A stretch of 64,000 nt of DNA from Rhodovulum sulfidophilum (GTDB taxonomy: Bacteria > Pseudomonadota > Alphaproteobacteria > Rhodobacterales > Rhodobacteraceae), in the NCBI GenBank assembly GCA_003241785.1, contig QFPW01000014.1:56499-120498 (forward strand), in the 5' to 3' direction. The notes below the pieces were generated by a model, which was given only the letters and a program-made list of their open reading frames with translations, was not told where the DNA came from and made no database searches. The translations under genes were made by a program, and so were the position numbers. Every line of letters begins with the position of its first letter. The first letter of the stretch is position 1. This document shows, in pieces, positions 24,185-32,886 of this stretch.

Positions 24185-25846
24185 TCAGATCACCGACCAG
24201 TCGCCGGTCGCGAGCGCGAAGCCCGCGATCACCGCGTTCGCCGCGACATGCGCGGCGAGCGCGGGGCCGAGCCGCCCGCTGCGCCAGACCAGCAGCCCGA
24301 ACAGAATTCCCGCGAGGAAGGCCGCGAGCCAGCGGTCGTGCAGCAGCGCGAAGAGCGCCGCGCTCGCGACAAGCGCGAGCGTCCGCGCCGGCCAGCCCCT
24401 CGACCAGCCCCGACGGAGCAGGTAGTCGCGGAAGAAGAGCTCCTCCGCGATCGGGACCAGGAGCGCGGTCCCGGCCAGCCGGAAGATGATCCAGAGCAAG
24501 AGGTTCTCGGGCGAAAGCGCCATCAGCCGCGCCGCGAGCGCCGCGTCCTCGGGCCCGCCGGGCGGGCGCGTCGCGAGCCAGAGCGCGCCGGTCGCGAGCC
24601 CGGCCGCGAGGCCCGTCGCGTCCGGGCGCCAGTCGATCGTCCGATAGGCCGGCAGGAAGGCGGCGAGCACCGCGCCGAGCGCGAGTGCGCGGAGCGGATA
24701 CCAGAGTTCGGCCAGGCTCGCGAAGGTCGCGGTCGCCATGCCCGAGACCATCAGCGCCACGAAGGGCAGGATCCGCCCGGCCGCGGGATCCGCGAGCAGC
24801 GGCGGCGGCGCGGCCCTCGGGCGCGGATGCGCGGCGCGGAAGACCGGCGCCGCGCGCGCGAGCGCGATGAGGCCGAAGGAGAGCGCGGTGAAAAGGAGCC
24901 AGCCGGCGTTCGAATGGAAGCCGTTCACCGCGAGCTCGGGCGCGCCGCGCGCGCCGATCTCGATCAGCGCCGCGATCCGGACCATGTTGAGCCCGAGGCT
25001 GAGCGCGACGCCGAGCAGCGGCAGCAGGAGCGCCGCCGGAAAGCGCAGGTCGCGCCGGTCGAACAGGAGATAGGCGCCGACCAGCGCGGCGATCAGGGCC
25101 GCGCCCTGCACCCCGGAGCAGCCGTCCGCGACCATCACGAGAAAACCGTCCGCGCCGATGACGAGCTGTGATTCATCGACATGGACGTCGGACCGGACCA
25201 GCCGGATCAGCAGCGCCACCCCGCCGAAGGTGAGGCGCGACAGCGCGTCGAGCCGCCAGAGCACGTCGAGCGCCTCGACGAGGCCGGGCAGGAGGAAGCC
25301 GGCGGCGCCGAGCGCGGCGAGCGGGCCGGGCGCGGCGCGGGCGAGCGCGATCCAGCCGGCCGGCGGGGCGATCCAGAGCAGCGTGGCGCCCGCGGCCAGG
25401 GCGCCGCCGGCGAGCCAGAGGCCGAGCGTCGCGGTCAGGGCGCGCGCCGGATCGAGCGCCGCCGCCGGGGCCAGCAGCAGCGCCACGCCGGTGACCTGCG
25501 CGAGGAGCAGCGTCCGGGGCCGGGCCGGCGGCCCCGCGCGAAGCCCGCGGAGCGCGGCGCGCCGGGTCGGCGGGTAGAGCGCCAGAAGCGTCAGGATCGC
25601 CGCGAGCTTCAGCCCGAGCCCGCCGGTCAGCGCGCAGGCGCGCGGCGCCGCGGTCGCGGCGCAGTCGACGGGGCGCGCGACCTGATAGGCGAGGCCGACC
25701 AGCGCGACCTCGACCAGCAGCAGGACGACGAGGCCGCGGATCGCCCACGCCGGCCGTCTTGGCGCGGGCCGGCCCGGCTCGCGACCGGGTCGCGTGGCCG
25801 GGGTTCGCCGCGCTTGCCTCGCGGCTTCCGCCGCCGCCGTTCGCAT
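24185..25846 (-). CDS. Exosortase E/protease (XrtE type, VPEID-CTERM system)
   Basis: A 553-residue membrane protein joining two membrane-enzyme domains. The N-terminal exosortase half has the catalytic triad Cys in MVADGCSGVQGAALIAALVG, Arg in GLNMVRIAALIEIGARG and His in NGFHSNAGWLLFTALSFGL. The C-terminal half is a CPBP/Abi-type intramembrane protease with EELFFRDYLLRRGWSRGW, HDRW and AAHVAANAVIAGF. This fusion defines exosortase E, which is predicted to sort VPEID-CTERM exported proteins, mainly in Rhodobacterales. ATG 25846 follows GGAGG. No VPEID-CTERM target gene is visible in the window. Confidence 0.93.
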   Translation of the reverse strand: MRTAAAEAARQARRTPATRPGREPGRPAPRRPAWAIRGLVVLLLVEVALVGLAYQVARPVDCAATAAPRACALTGGLGLKLAAILTLLALYPPTRRAALRGLRAGPPARPRTLLLAQVTGVALLLAPAAALDPARALTATLGLWLAGGALAAGATLLWIAPPAGWIALARAAPGPLAALGAAGFLLPGLVEALDVLWRLDALSRLTFGGVALLIRLVRSDVHVDESQLVIGADGFLVMVADGCSGVQGAALIAALVGAYLLFDRRDLRFPAALLLPLLGVALSLGLNMVRIAALIEIGARGAPELAVNGFHSNAGWLLFTALSFGLIALARAAPVFRAAHPRPRAAPPPLLADPAAGRILPFVALMVSGMATATFASLAELWYPLRALALGAVLAAFLPAYRTIDWRPDATGLAAGLATGALWLATRPPGGPEDAALAARLMALSPENLLLWIIFRLAGTALLVPIAEELFFRDYLLRRGWSRGWPARTLALVASAALFALLHDRWLAAFLAGILFGLLVWRSGRLGPALAAHVAANAVIAGFALATGDWSVI

Positions 25847-26027
25847 GGGAACCTCCGTCGCTCGGGGCGCGGCGCGCCCGCGGTCCATGTCCGCAGCCCT
25901 AGACCGGCGGTTGCTTCCAGATGGTTAACGCCGAAACCGCGCCCGCGCCGGCCCGCGCGCCGAGTTCGTCGTTGCCCCCGGCGCGGGGCTTTGCGAAACA
26001 ACGGGGAAGGAAAGCCGGGAGGGTGAG

Positions 26028-27215
26028 ATGGCGGGCAAGGGAGCGTTTGTCTGGGAGGATCCGCTGCTGCTCGAGGCGCAGCTCTCCGAGGAGGAGCGGA
26101 TGATCCGCGACACCGCGGCGGCCTATGCCCGCGACGCGCTGGCGCCCCGGGTGCGCGACGCCTTCCGCGCCGAGCACACCGATCCCGATATCTTCCGCGA
26201 GATGGGTGAGCTGGGCCTGCTCGGCGTGACCATTCCCGAGGAATACGGCGGCATCGGCGCGGGCTACGTCGCCTACGGTCTGATCGCGCGCGAGGTCGAG
26301 CGGATCGATTCCGGCTATCGCTCGATGATGAGCGTGCAATCCTCGCTCGTGATGTATCCGATCCATGCCTATGGCACGGAGGACCAGCGGCGGAAATATC
26401 TGCCCGGGCTCGCGACCGGCGCGCTCATCGGCTGTTTCGGGCTGACCGAGCCCGACGCGGGCTCCGATCCCGGCGGGATGAAGACCCGCGCCGTAAAGAC
26501 CGACGGCGGCTACCTTCTGAACGGCGCCAAGATGTGGATCTCGAACGCGCCGATCGCCGATGTCTTCGTGGTCTGGGCCAAGTCCGACGCGCATGGCGGC
26601 AAGATCCGGGGCTTCGTGCTCGAGAAGGGGCTCAAGGGCCTCTCGGCGCCGAAGATCGAAGGCAAGCTCTCCCTGCGCGCCTCGGTGACCGGCGAGATCG
26701 TGCTCGAGGACGTCGAGGTCGGCGAGGAGGCGCTGCTCCCCGGCGCCGAGGGCCTGTCGGGCCCCTTCGGCTGCCTCAACCGCGCGCGCTACGGCATCGC
26801 CTGGGGCGCGATGGGCGCCGCCGAGGCCTGCTGGCACGCGGCGCGCCAGTACGGGCTCGACCGCAGGCAGTTCGGCCGGCCGCTCGCCCAGACCCAGCTC
26901 TTCCAGTGGAAGCTCGCCGAGGCGCAGACCGAGATCGCGCTCGGTCTGCAGGCGGCGCTGCGCGTGGGCCGGCTGTTCGAGGACGGCGCGATGGCGCCGG
27001 AGATGGTGAGCCTCGTGAAGCGCAACAATTGCGGCAAGGCGCTCGCGATCGCGCGGATGGCGCGCGACATGCTGGGCGGCAACGGCATCTCCGACGCCTT
27101 CCCGGTGATGCGACACATGGTGAACCTCGAGACGGTGAACACCTACGAGGGCACGCATGACGTGCACGCGTTGATCCTCGGCCGCGCCCAGACCGGGCTG
27201 CAGGCCTTCTTCTGA
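26028..27215 (+). CDS. gcdH: Glutaryl-CoA dehydrogenase-type acyl-CoA dehydrogenase
   Basis: A 395-residue FAD enzyme predicted to oxidise and decarboxylate glutaryl-CoA to crotonyl-CoA in lysine and tryptophan breakdown. The ACAD pattern is complete: ELGLLGVTIPEEYGGIGAGY, FGLTEPDAGSDPGGMKTRAV, NGAKMWISNAPIADVFVVWA, then the C-terminal bundle with MLGGNGISDAFPVMRHMVN. The C terminus NTYEGTHDVHALILGRAQTG carries the catalytic Glu in YEGTHD and is characteristic of GcdH. It lies upstream of upp on the same strand, with no other catabolic gene beside it. Confidence 0.92.
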   Translation: MAGKGAFVWEDPLLLEAQLSEEERMIRDTAAAYARDALAPRVRDAFRAEHTDPDIFREMGELGLLGVTIPEEYGGIGAGYVAYGLIAREVERIDSGYRSMMSVQSSLVMYPIHAYGTEDQRRKYLPGLATGALIGCFGLTEPDAGSDPGGMKTRAVKTDGGYLLNGAKMWISNAPIADVFVVWAKSDAHGGKIRGFVLEKGLKGLSAPKIEGKLSLRASVTGEIVLEDVEVGEEALLPGAEGLSGPFGCLNRARYGIAWGAMGAAEACWHAARQYGLDRRQFGRPLAQTQLFQWKLAEAQTEIALGLQAALRVGRLFEDGAMAPEMVSLVKRNNCGKALAIARMARDMLGGNGISDAFPVMRHMVNLETVNTYEGTHDVHALILGRAQTGLQAFF

Positions 27216-27269
27216 TCCCGAAGCCGAACCCCGAGTCCAAACCCCCGAGTCCCCGGAGACCCAAGCCCC

Positions 27270-27920
27270 GTGAGCGAGAACGTGAGCGCGAATCCGCACC
27301 TGACCGTCGTCAAGCATCCGCTGGTGCAGCACAAGCTGACGCTCATGCGCGACAAGGAGACCTCGACCGCCGGGTTCCGCCGGCTCCTGCGCGAGATCAG
27401 CCTCCTGCTCGCCTACGAGGTGACGCGCGACCTGCCGATGACCACGCGCTGGATCGAGACACCGCTGACCGAGATGGAGGCGCCGGTGCTGAGCGGCAAG
27501 AAGCTCGCGCTCATCTCGATCCTGCGCGCCGGCAACGGGCTGCTCGACGGCGTGCTCGAGCTCATTCCCTCGGCGCGGGTCGGCTTCGTCGGGCTCTACC
27601 GCGACGAGGCGACGCTGAAGCCGGTGCAATACTATTCCAAGGTGCCGGGCGATCTCGAGGAGCGGGTGACGATCGCGGTCGACCCGATGCTCGCGACCGG
27701 CAATTCCTCGGCGGCGGCGATCGACCTGCTGAAGGAGGCCGGGGCGAAGGACATCCGCTTCCTCTGCCTGCTCGCGGCGCCCGAAGGGGTGGCGCGGATG
27801 AAGGAGGCGCATCCGGACGTGCCGGTGACCACCGCCGCGCTCGACCGCAAGCTCAACGAGAAGGGCTATATCGTGCCCGGCCTCGGCGACGCGGGCGACC
27901 GGCTGTTCGGCACCAAGTAG
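27270..27920 (+). CDS. upp: Uracil phosphoribosyltransferase
   Basis: Upp salvages uracil by joining it to PRPP to make UMP. The 216-residue protein has HLTVVKHPLVQHKLTLMRDK, SGKKLALISILRAGNGLLDG, YYSKVPGDLEERVTIAVDPM and LATGNSSAAAIDLLKEAGA, the PRPP loop. The uracil-binding C terminus is EKGYIVPGLGDAGDRLFGTK. The start is GTG 27270; the first recognisable family residues follow soon after, and no ATG fits. Three consecutive hairpins follow the stop codon. Confidence 0.96.
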   Translation: MSENVSANPHLTVVKHPLVQHKLTLMRDKETSTAGFRRLLREISLLLAYEVTRDLPMTTRWIETPLTEMEAPVLSGKKLALISILRAGNGLLDGVLELIPSARVGFVGLYRDEATLKPVQYYSKVPGDLEERVTIAVDPMLATGNSSAAAIDLLKEAGAKDIRFLCLLAAPEGVARMKEAHPDVPVTTAALDRKLNEKGYIVPGLGDAGDRLFGTK

Positions 27921-27944
27921 CGGATCCCTCCGGGACCGCGCGGA

Positions 27945-28019
27945 GCGGCCCTTTGGCCGCGAGTCTTGTTCTCCCCGCCTGTTGGCGGGGCCCCTCGCTC
28001 CGGAGCCTGACGGCTCCGG
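27945..28019. repeat. Array of three perfect hairpins downstream of upp
   Basis: Stem-loops with four-base loops lie at 27945-27960 (GCGGCC-CTTT-GGCCGC), 27973-27990 (CCCCGCC-TGTT-GGCGGGG) and 28000-28019 (CCGGAGCC-TGAC-GGCTCCGG). The spacing is short and regular. The rest of the 190-bp gap holds a GCCGCCGGCGG-type inverted repeat near 28071 and no gene. The array could be a terminator block, a REP-like mobile element or a small structured RNA. Confidence 0.7.
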
Positions 28020-28111
28020 CGCGGACTGCCCGATAGATTTCTAGGCCGTATGAACCATCGAAGAAGCGCGCCGCCGGCGGTCCACCCGGCGGCCCGGACA
28101 AGGGCGCGGGC

Positions 28112-29113
28112 TCAGGCGGCGACCGCGCCCAGCGCCTTCATCGCGGCGGCGGCGATCTCGAAGGAGCGCTTGCGCGCCGCGTGGTCGTGGATCTGGCCGG
28201 TCAGGATCACCTCGTCGGGCGCGTAGCGCGCGATATAGGCGCCGAGCTCGCGTTCGACCGTCGCGGGCGAGCCGACCGCCGTCACCGACAGCGCCTCGTT
28301 CGCCATCGCGAGCGCGCCCGCCGGCACCGCCGCCTCGATGCTCTCGACCGGGCGCGGCAAGGGGCCGGGGCGGCCGGTCCTGAGGCGCACGAAGGCGAGC
28401 TGCATCGAGCTCCTGAGATGGCGGGCCTCGGCGTCGGTCTCGGCGGCGAAGACGTTGATCGCCAGCATGAAGCGCGGCTTCTCGAGGAATTCCGACGGCC
28501 GGAACGTCTCGCGATAGACCTGGACCGCCTGGTCGAGCGCCTGGGGCGCGAAATGCGAGGCGAAGGCGTAGGGCAGACCGTAATGCGCGGCGAGCTGCGC
28601 GCCGTAGAGGCTGGAGCCGAGGATCCAGACCGGCACCTGCGTGCCGGCGCCGGGCACGGCCTGGACCATCCGGGCCGGGTTCTCGGCGCCGAGATAGTCG
28701 ATGAGCTCCAGCACGTCGCGCGGGAAGTTGTCGGAATTGTCGAGGCCCCGGCGCAGGGCGCGCGCGGTGTTCATGTCGGTGCCCGGCGCGCGGCCGAGGC
28801 CGAGGTCGATCCGGCCGGGATAGAGCGTCGCGAGCGTGCCGAAGGCCTCGGCCACCATGAGCGGCGCGTGGTTCGGCAGCATGATCCCGCCGGCGCCGAC
28901 GCGGATGCGCGAGGTGCCGCCGGCGACATGGCCGATCACCACCGCCGTCGCCGCGCTGGCGATGCCCGGCATGTTGTGGTGCTCGGCGAGCCAGAAGCGG
29001 TGATAGCCGAGCGCCTCGGCGTGGCGGGCGAGATCGAGCGTGTTCGCGAGCGCGTCGGCGGCGGTGAAGCCTTCGGGGATCGGCGAGAGGTCGAGCAGCG
29101 AATAGGGGATCAT
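28112..29113 (-). CDS. LLM-class flavin-dependent oxidoreductase
   Basis: A 333-residue TIM-barrel protein of the luciferase-like monooxygenase superfamily, using FMN or F420. Visible family features: MIPYSLLDLSPIPEGFTAAD, HRFWLAEHHNMPGIASAATA, IRVGAGGIMLPNHAPLMVAE, YPGRIDLGLGRAPGTD and the C-terminal DEVILTGQIHDHAARKRSFE. This branch (YhbW-like) is common in Alphaproteobacteria and has no assigned substrate. ATG 29113 is the best start. It is 71 bp downstream of the sulfatase gene on the same strand, so it may be at the end of that operon. Confidence 0.9.
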   Translation of the reverse strand: MIPYSLLDLSPIPEGFTAADALANTLDLARHAEALGYHRFWLAEHHNMPGIASAATAVVIGHVAGGTSRIRVGAGGIMLPNHAPLMVAEAFGTLATLYPGRIDLGLGRAPGTDMNTARALRRGLDNSDNFPRDVLELIDYLGAENPARMVQAVPGAGTQVPVWILGSSLYGAQLAAHYGLPYAFASHFAPQALDQAVQVYRETFRPSEFLEKPRFMLAINVFAAETDAEARHLRSSMQLAFVRLRTGRPGPLPRPVESIEAAVPAGALAMANEALSVTAVGSPATVERELGAYIARYAPDEVILTGQIHDHAARKRSFEIAAAAMKALGAVAA

Positions 29114-29184
29114 GCGCGGGTCATCCGGGTTCCAGGGTTCCGGCTCATATAGGCCGCGATCGCGCGCCGCAAAGCGCGCGGGGT

Positions 29185-30792
29185 TCAGCCGGGTCCGAAG
29201 GCGTCGAGGAAGCGGTCGCGGAAGTCCTCCATCGGCCAGGCGGGCGTCGCGGGATCGGGCAGGAGCCCCGGCGCCCAGCCCCAGCCGGCGATCCGGTCGA
29301 CGAGTTCCGGCGGGCCGACGAGATGGATCGGCACGTCGCGCGAGACCGGATCGCCCGAGACGAAATTCGCCGGCTGGTGGTCGCCGAGGATGACGAAGAG
29401 CGGCGCGGTTTCCGCGCGGCGCCCGGCGAAGGCGAGGACGGTCCGGAGCGCGTAGTCGATCGCGGCCCGGTATTGCGCGCGCACCTTGTCGGGGTCGCGC
29501 CAGAGCGCCTCCGGGCTCTCGCCCGCGCGCGCGTAGGCGTCGAAGACCTCGCCGTCGCCGAGCGCATCCCAGGGCAGCAGGGGCGGGATCGGGGTCCAGG
29601 GCGCGTGCGAGGAGATGAGCGCGATCTCGGCGATCACCGGCGGGCGCGGCGCGGGGTCGAGCGCCTGGCGCTCGAAGGAGGCGAGGGTGAACTGGTCTGG
29701 CATCGTCACCCAGTTGAACGGCGGGCCGGCATAGCCGAGGTCCTTCGCGGCGAGCACGGTGTCGTAGCCGAAGTAGCGCGCCTCGGGCCAGGGCAGGGTG
29801 ATCGCCGGCATCACCGCGACGCTGCGCCATCCCGCGCGCTGCGCGAGACGGGGCAGGGTCTCGCGCTGGCTCTCGATCAGCGCGCCGTAGCGGGCCTGGG
29901 AATCGATCCGGATCCCGGCGAGCAGCGTGCCATGCGCGAACCAGCTCTGGCCGCCCACCATCGGCGCGGTGAGCCAGCCCGAGCGCGCCGCGAGCCCCTC
30001 CGAGGCCAGCGCCTCGGCGCTCGCCGCGAGGGTCGCGCGGATGGTCGGCGCGTAGAGCGGGTTCTCGAGCGCCGAGCGGCCGTAGGATTCGACGAAGACG
30101 ACGAAGACGTCGTGCCCGGCGAGCGCGGGCAGGATCGCGCCCGGCGCGTCCGCGGCGCGGGGGTCGCCGGCGGCGGCGGCGCGGAAGCGCGAGATGTCCT
30201 CGCTCGCCGCGACCGCGTCGCGCAGATGCGCGGCGGCGATCGCCGTGGTGCGGGCCTCGCCGAGCGGCGTCGGCCGGCCGCCTAGGTCGAGCGCGAGCGG
30301 GACGAAGGCGAGGCAGAACGCCGCGCCGAGCCAGCGGCGCGCGCCCGCGCGGGCCGGACCAAGCGCGGCGACGCGCCCGGCGGCCCACCAGAACAGCAGC
30401 GCGACGAGGAAGTAGACCGCGACCAGCGCCACGCAGATGAGCGCGGTCAGGATCGGGCCGAAGGTGCCGGAGGCGAGGCGCACCGCCGAGGGCACGAGGT
30501 CGCCGTCGAGCGCGGGGTTGAACGGCCGCGCGAAGGCCGCGTAGGCGGCGATGTCGGCGACGCGGAGCGCGGTCATCATGCTGAGGACGGCGGCGACCAG
30601 GATCCGCGCCGAATGCAGCGCCCAGCCGCGCAGCAGCGCGAGGCCGATCAGGAGCGGCGGCAGTTCGAGCGGGGGCACGAGCAGGGCCGCGATCCCGACG
30701 TCGGCCGGGCGGTCCGGCACCGCGAGCGCGGTCCAGAGCAGGGCCACCGCGAGCGCGGCCGTGAGCGCGTCGCGCGGCCCGCCCCTAGCCAT
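29185..30792 (-). CDS. LtaS/OpgB-like membrane sulfatase-fold transferase
   Basis: A 535-residue inner-membrane protein. About five N-terminal helices (residues 8-165) precede a periplasmic alkaline-phosphatase/sulfatase domain. The metal ligands are seen in VFVVFVESYGRSALENP and LFVILGDHQPANF; the nucleophile is expected in GGQSWFAHGTLLAG (Thr). This is the layout of lipoteichoic acid synthase and phosphoglycerol transferases, which move phosphoglycerol or phosphoethanolamine from lipid donors to glycans. ATG 30792 gives an eight-base overlap with the FkbM gene. Sitting with a CDP-alcohol transferase, it probably decorates an envelope glycan. Confidence 0.87.
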   Translation of the reverse strand: MARGGPRDALTAALAVALLWTALAVPDRPADVGIAALLVPPLELPPLLIGLALLRGWALHSARILVAAVLSMMTALRVADIAAYAAFARPFNPALDGDLVPSAVRLASGTFGPILTALICVALVAVYFLVALLFWWAAGRVAALGPARAGARRWLGAAFCLAFVPLALDLGGRPTPLGEARTTAIAAAHLRDAVAASEDISRFRAAAAGDPRAADAPGAILPALAGHDVFVVFVESYGRSALENPLYAPTIRATLAASAEALASEGLAARSGWLTAPMVGGQSWFAHGTLLAGIRIDSQARYGALIESQRETLPRLAQRAGWRSVAVMPAITLPWPEARYFGYDTVLAAKDLGYAGPPFNWVTMPDQFTLASFERQALDPAPRPPVIAEIALISSHAPWTPIPPLLPWDALGDGEVFDAYARAGESPEALWRDPDKVRAQYRAAIDYALRTVLAFAGRRAETAPLFVILGDHQPANFVSGDPVSRDVPIHLVGPPELVDRIAGWGWAPGLLPDPATPAWPMEDFRDRFLDAFGPG

Positions 30793-31528
30793 CGGCGCCC
30801 CCGAGCCGGGCATAGACGTCGCCCGCGCATCCGGCCGCCGCGACGAAGGCGGCGATCCTGGCGGCGTCGGTCCAGTCGGGGAGGGCGAAGCGCTCCGCCT
30901 CGCCGGGGATGAAGTTGAACCGATAGGAACCGAGCGCCTCGAGCCGGACGAGCGCGGCCGCCGTCACCCCGGGCAGCGCCGGCAGCGCCTCGAAGGCGAT
31001 CCAGTCGACCGGCGTGCTCAGCCCCGCGAGCACGCTGTCCTCGGCGCCCTCGACGTCGATCTTGATGAACCTCGGCCGGCCTTCCCGCGCGATCAGCGCG
31101 TCGAGCGTCGTCACTTCCACCTCCGCTTCCGCGTCCCAGCGCACATAGCCGAAGCCGGCGGCGCCCGCCATCGTCTCGGCGAAGCCCGGGGCGAGCGAGG
31201 TGACGGTCGGGTGCAGCCGGGAGATCGCGAGCCGCGCCCGGCCCGCCCGCGCGCCCGCGGCCGCGCGCAGGAGCGTGGCGCCCCGGGGCAGGTCGCGGGC
31301 GAGCCAGGCGTGAAAGAGCGGCTGCGGCTCGAGGGCGATCACGCGCGCGCCCTGGGCGAGCATCGCGCGGGTCCGGTTGCCGGCATGGGCGCCGATGTCG
31401 AAGGCGAGATCGCCCGGCCCGAGGATCTCCGCGTAGAGCCGCGCCAGCGCCCGCGCCTTCCAGGGCCGGCACCGGTAGATCACCAGCGAGCGCGCCAGCC
31501 CCGCCCAGTCGCGCGGGCCGTGCCTCAT
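30785..31528 (-). CDS. FkbM family methyltransferase
   Basis: A 247-residue SAM-dependent methyltransferase of the FkbM type. SAM-binding motif I is GDLAFDIGAHAGNRTRAMLA with acidic ALEPQPLFH; later motifs are TTLDALIAREGRPRFIKIDV and EGAEDSVLAGL. FkbM enzymes O-methylate sugars, polyketides or lipids. Its ATG overlaps the TGA of the upstream CDP-alcohol transferase (four bases), and its own end overlaps the sulfatase start, so all three are translated together. The substrate may be the glycan or head group handled by these partners. Confidence 0.9.
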   Translation of the reverse strand: MRHGPRDWAGLARSLVIYRCRPWKARALARLYAEILGPGDLAFDIGAHAGNRTRAMLAQGARVIALEPQPLFHAWLARDLPRGATLLRAAAGARAGRARLAISRLHPTVTSLAPGFAETMAGAAGFGYVRWDAEAEVEVTTLDALIAREGRPRFIKIDVEGAEDSVLAGLSTPVDWIAFEALPALPGVTAAALVRLEALGSYRFNFIPGEAERFALPDWTDAARIAAFVAAAGCAGDVYARLGGADG

Positions 31529-32274
31529 CCGCGCGCGAGCCGGCGGATGTCGCGCGCGAAGGACCAGGCGAGGGCGGCGAGCGCGAAGGCGGCGAGCGCC
31601 GCCGAGACGGGCGGCGTCACCCCCGGCAGCAGGACGAGCGTCAGCGTGCCGAGCTGCAGCACGCAGACCGCCTTGCGCCGGTTCGACGGCGGCGGCGGCG
31701 CGGCGAGCCGGGGCCAGACCGCGCCGGCGAGGACGAAGGCGTAGCGCGCGAGGCCGATCCCGAGCACCCAGGGCCCGGCCTTCCCCATCTGCCAGGCGAG
31801 GGCGGAGAGGACGAGCGCGGTCAGCGCGTCGACCTCCATGTCGAACCGCGCGCCGAAGCGGGAGGCGAGCCCCGCGCGCCGCGCGAGCCAGCCGTCGATG
31901 CCGTCGAGCGCGAGCAGCGCGGCCGAGAAGCCGGCGAGCAGGTAGGCCGCGCCCACCATCCCGGCCGGCGTGGCCACCGTCGCGCCGGGAGGCGGCCCGC
32001 CCGCGAGGGCGACGCCGCCGAGCAGCGCCGCGCCGGCGGCGCGCGCCAGCGTGACGGCGTTCGCGGCGCCGAACCGGTTCGCCGGGTGGAAACCCTCGAG
32101 CCCGGCATGCGCGATCGCGACCACGAGCCCGAAGCCCGCGAGCGTGGCGCAGAGCGGCAGGTCGGGGATCCCCGCGGCGGCCAGCGCGAGCAGGAAGGCG
32201 AGGGGCGCCGCGACCGCGACGAGGCCGCGGCGCGCCGTCCAGGCGTCGCCGGGGACGCCGGGACCCGCGATCAC
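31525..32274 (-). CDS. CDP-alcohol phosphatidyltransferase
   Basis: A roughly 249-residue multi-pass membrane enzyme that transfers a phosphoalcohol from a CDP donor to an acceptor hydroxyl. The full motif DxxDGxxAR-x8-GxxxDxxxD is present: LDGIDGWLARRAGLASRF, then GARFDMEVD. The N-terminal 50 residues add two helices before the catalytic domain. No ATG fits without running into cytochrome b561 sequence; GTG 32274 is proposed, but the start is uncertain. It leads a three-gene operon with FkbM and the LtaS-like enzyme. Substrates (phospholipid or polyol) cannot be told from sequence. Confidence 0.88.
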   Translation of the reverse strand: MIAGPGVPGDAWTARRGLVAVAAPLAFLLALAAAGIPDLPLCATLAGFGLVVAIAHAGLEGFHPANRFGAANAVTLARAAGAALLGGVALAGGPPPGATVATPAGMVGAAYLLAGFSAALLALDGIDGWLARRAGLASRFGARFDMEVDALTALVLSALAWQMGKAGPWVLGIGLARYAFVLAGAVWPRLAAPPPPSNRRKAVCVLQLGTLTLVLLPGVTPPVSAALAAFALAALAWSFARDIRRLARG

Positions 32275-32280
32275 CAGTGT

Positions 32281-32309
32281 TTGGCCGATCGGCGCGGCTC
32301 TGCTATCCT
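32281..32309 (+). promoter_or_regulatory. Candidate sigma70-type promoter for cytochrome b561
   Basis: TTGGCC (32281-32286) and TATCCT (32304-32309) are 17 bp apart. They leave a 34-nt leader before ATG 32344 and its AAGGAG site. The promoter lies just past the start of the divergent CDP-alcohol operon. Prediction by eye. Confidence 0.45.
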
Positions 32310-32343
32310 GCCTCCGCTTCCCGGCCGCAAGGAGCGCGCGCGC

Positions 32344-32886
32344 ATGGGGTACGGAACCGTCTCCCGGCTGTTTCATTGGGCCACCGTCCTGATCGTGTTC
32401 ATCATGATTCCGGTCGGACTCACCATGGTGCAGGATGTGCCGAAACCGACGCGGGACAAGCTTTTCATTCTGCACAAGGGGCTTGGCGCGGTCTTCCTCG
32501 TGCTCATCCTCGCGCGCCTCGCCTGGCGGCTCGGGCATCCGCCGCCGCCCCCGCCCGCGGACATGCCCCGCGCGCAGCGCCGCGCGGCCGCGACGGTGCA
32601 CGCGCTGCTCTACCTCGTGCTGCTGGTGATGGCGGTGAGCGGCTATGTGCGCGTCACGACCGGCGGCTTTCCGATCGAGCTCCTGAACGCGCTCGGGGTC
32701 CCGCCGCTCCTGCCAAAGGACGAGGCGGTCTCGAAGATCGCCTCCGGCATCCACGACGCCGGCAAGACGCTCCTGATCATCCTGATCGCGCTCCACATCG
32801 GCGCCGCGCTCTACCACGGGCTGGCGCGGCGCGACGGGATCCTCGCGCGGATGTGGCCGCCGTGGCCGCGCCGGAGCGGCGTCTGA
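32344..32886 (+). CDS. Cytochrome b561 family protein
   Basis: A 180-residue, four-helix membrane cytochrome b561. Heme-ligand histidines are in VSRLFHWATVLIVFIMIPVG (helix 1), LFILHKGLGAVFLVLILARL (helix 2), and later AATVHALLYLVLLVMAVSGY and LLIILIALHIGAALYHGLAR. Bacterial members move electrons between quinones and periplasmic partners, for example in superoxide oxidation or cytochrome-linked respiration. ATG 32344 follows AAGGAG. The closest neighbours are divergent or distant, so no partner is evident. Confidence 0.92.
   Translation: MGYGTVSRLFHWATVLIVFIMIPVGLTMVQDVPKPTRDKLFILHKGLGAVFLVLILARLAWRLGHPPPPPPADMPRAQRRAAATVHALLYLVLLVMAVSGYVRVTTGGFPIELLNALGVPPLLPKDEAVSKIASGIHDAGKTLLIILIALHIGAALYHGLARRDGILARMWPPWPRRSGV

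Noticed and set aside
27853..28101. 82-codon minus-strand frame after upp
   Set aside because: Its sequence is generated by the three hairpins and contains no conserved domain or ribosome site; more likely structural DNA.
32071..32080. GAACCGGTTC core resembling a LacI operator
   Set aside because: Lies inside the CDP-alcohol transferase coding sequence and fits its codons; likewise the copy at 62164-62175 in tmk. The core alone is not diagnostic in this GC-rich DNA.
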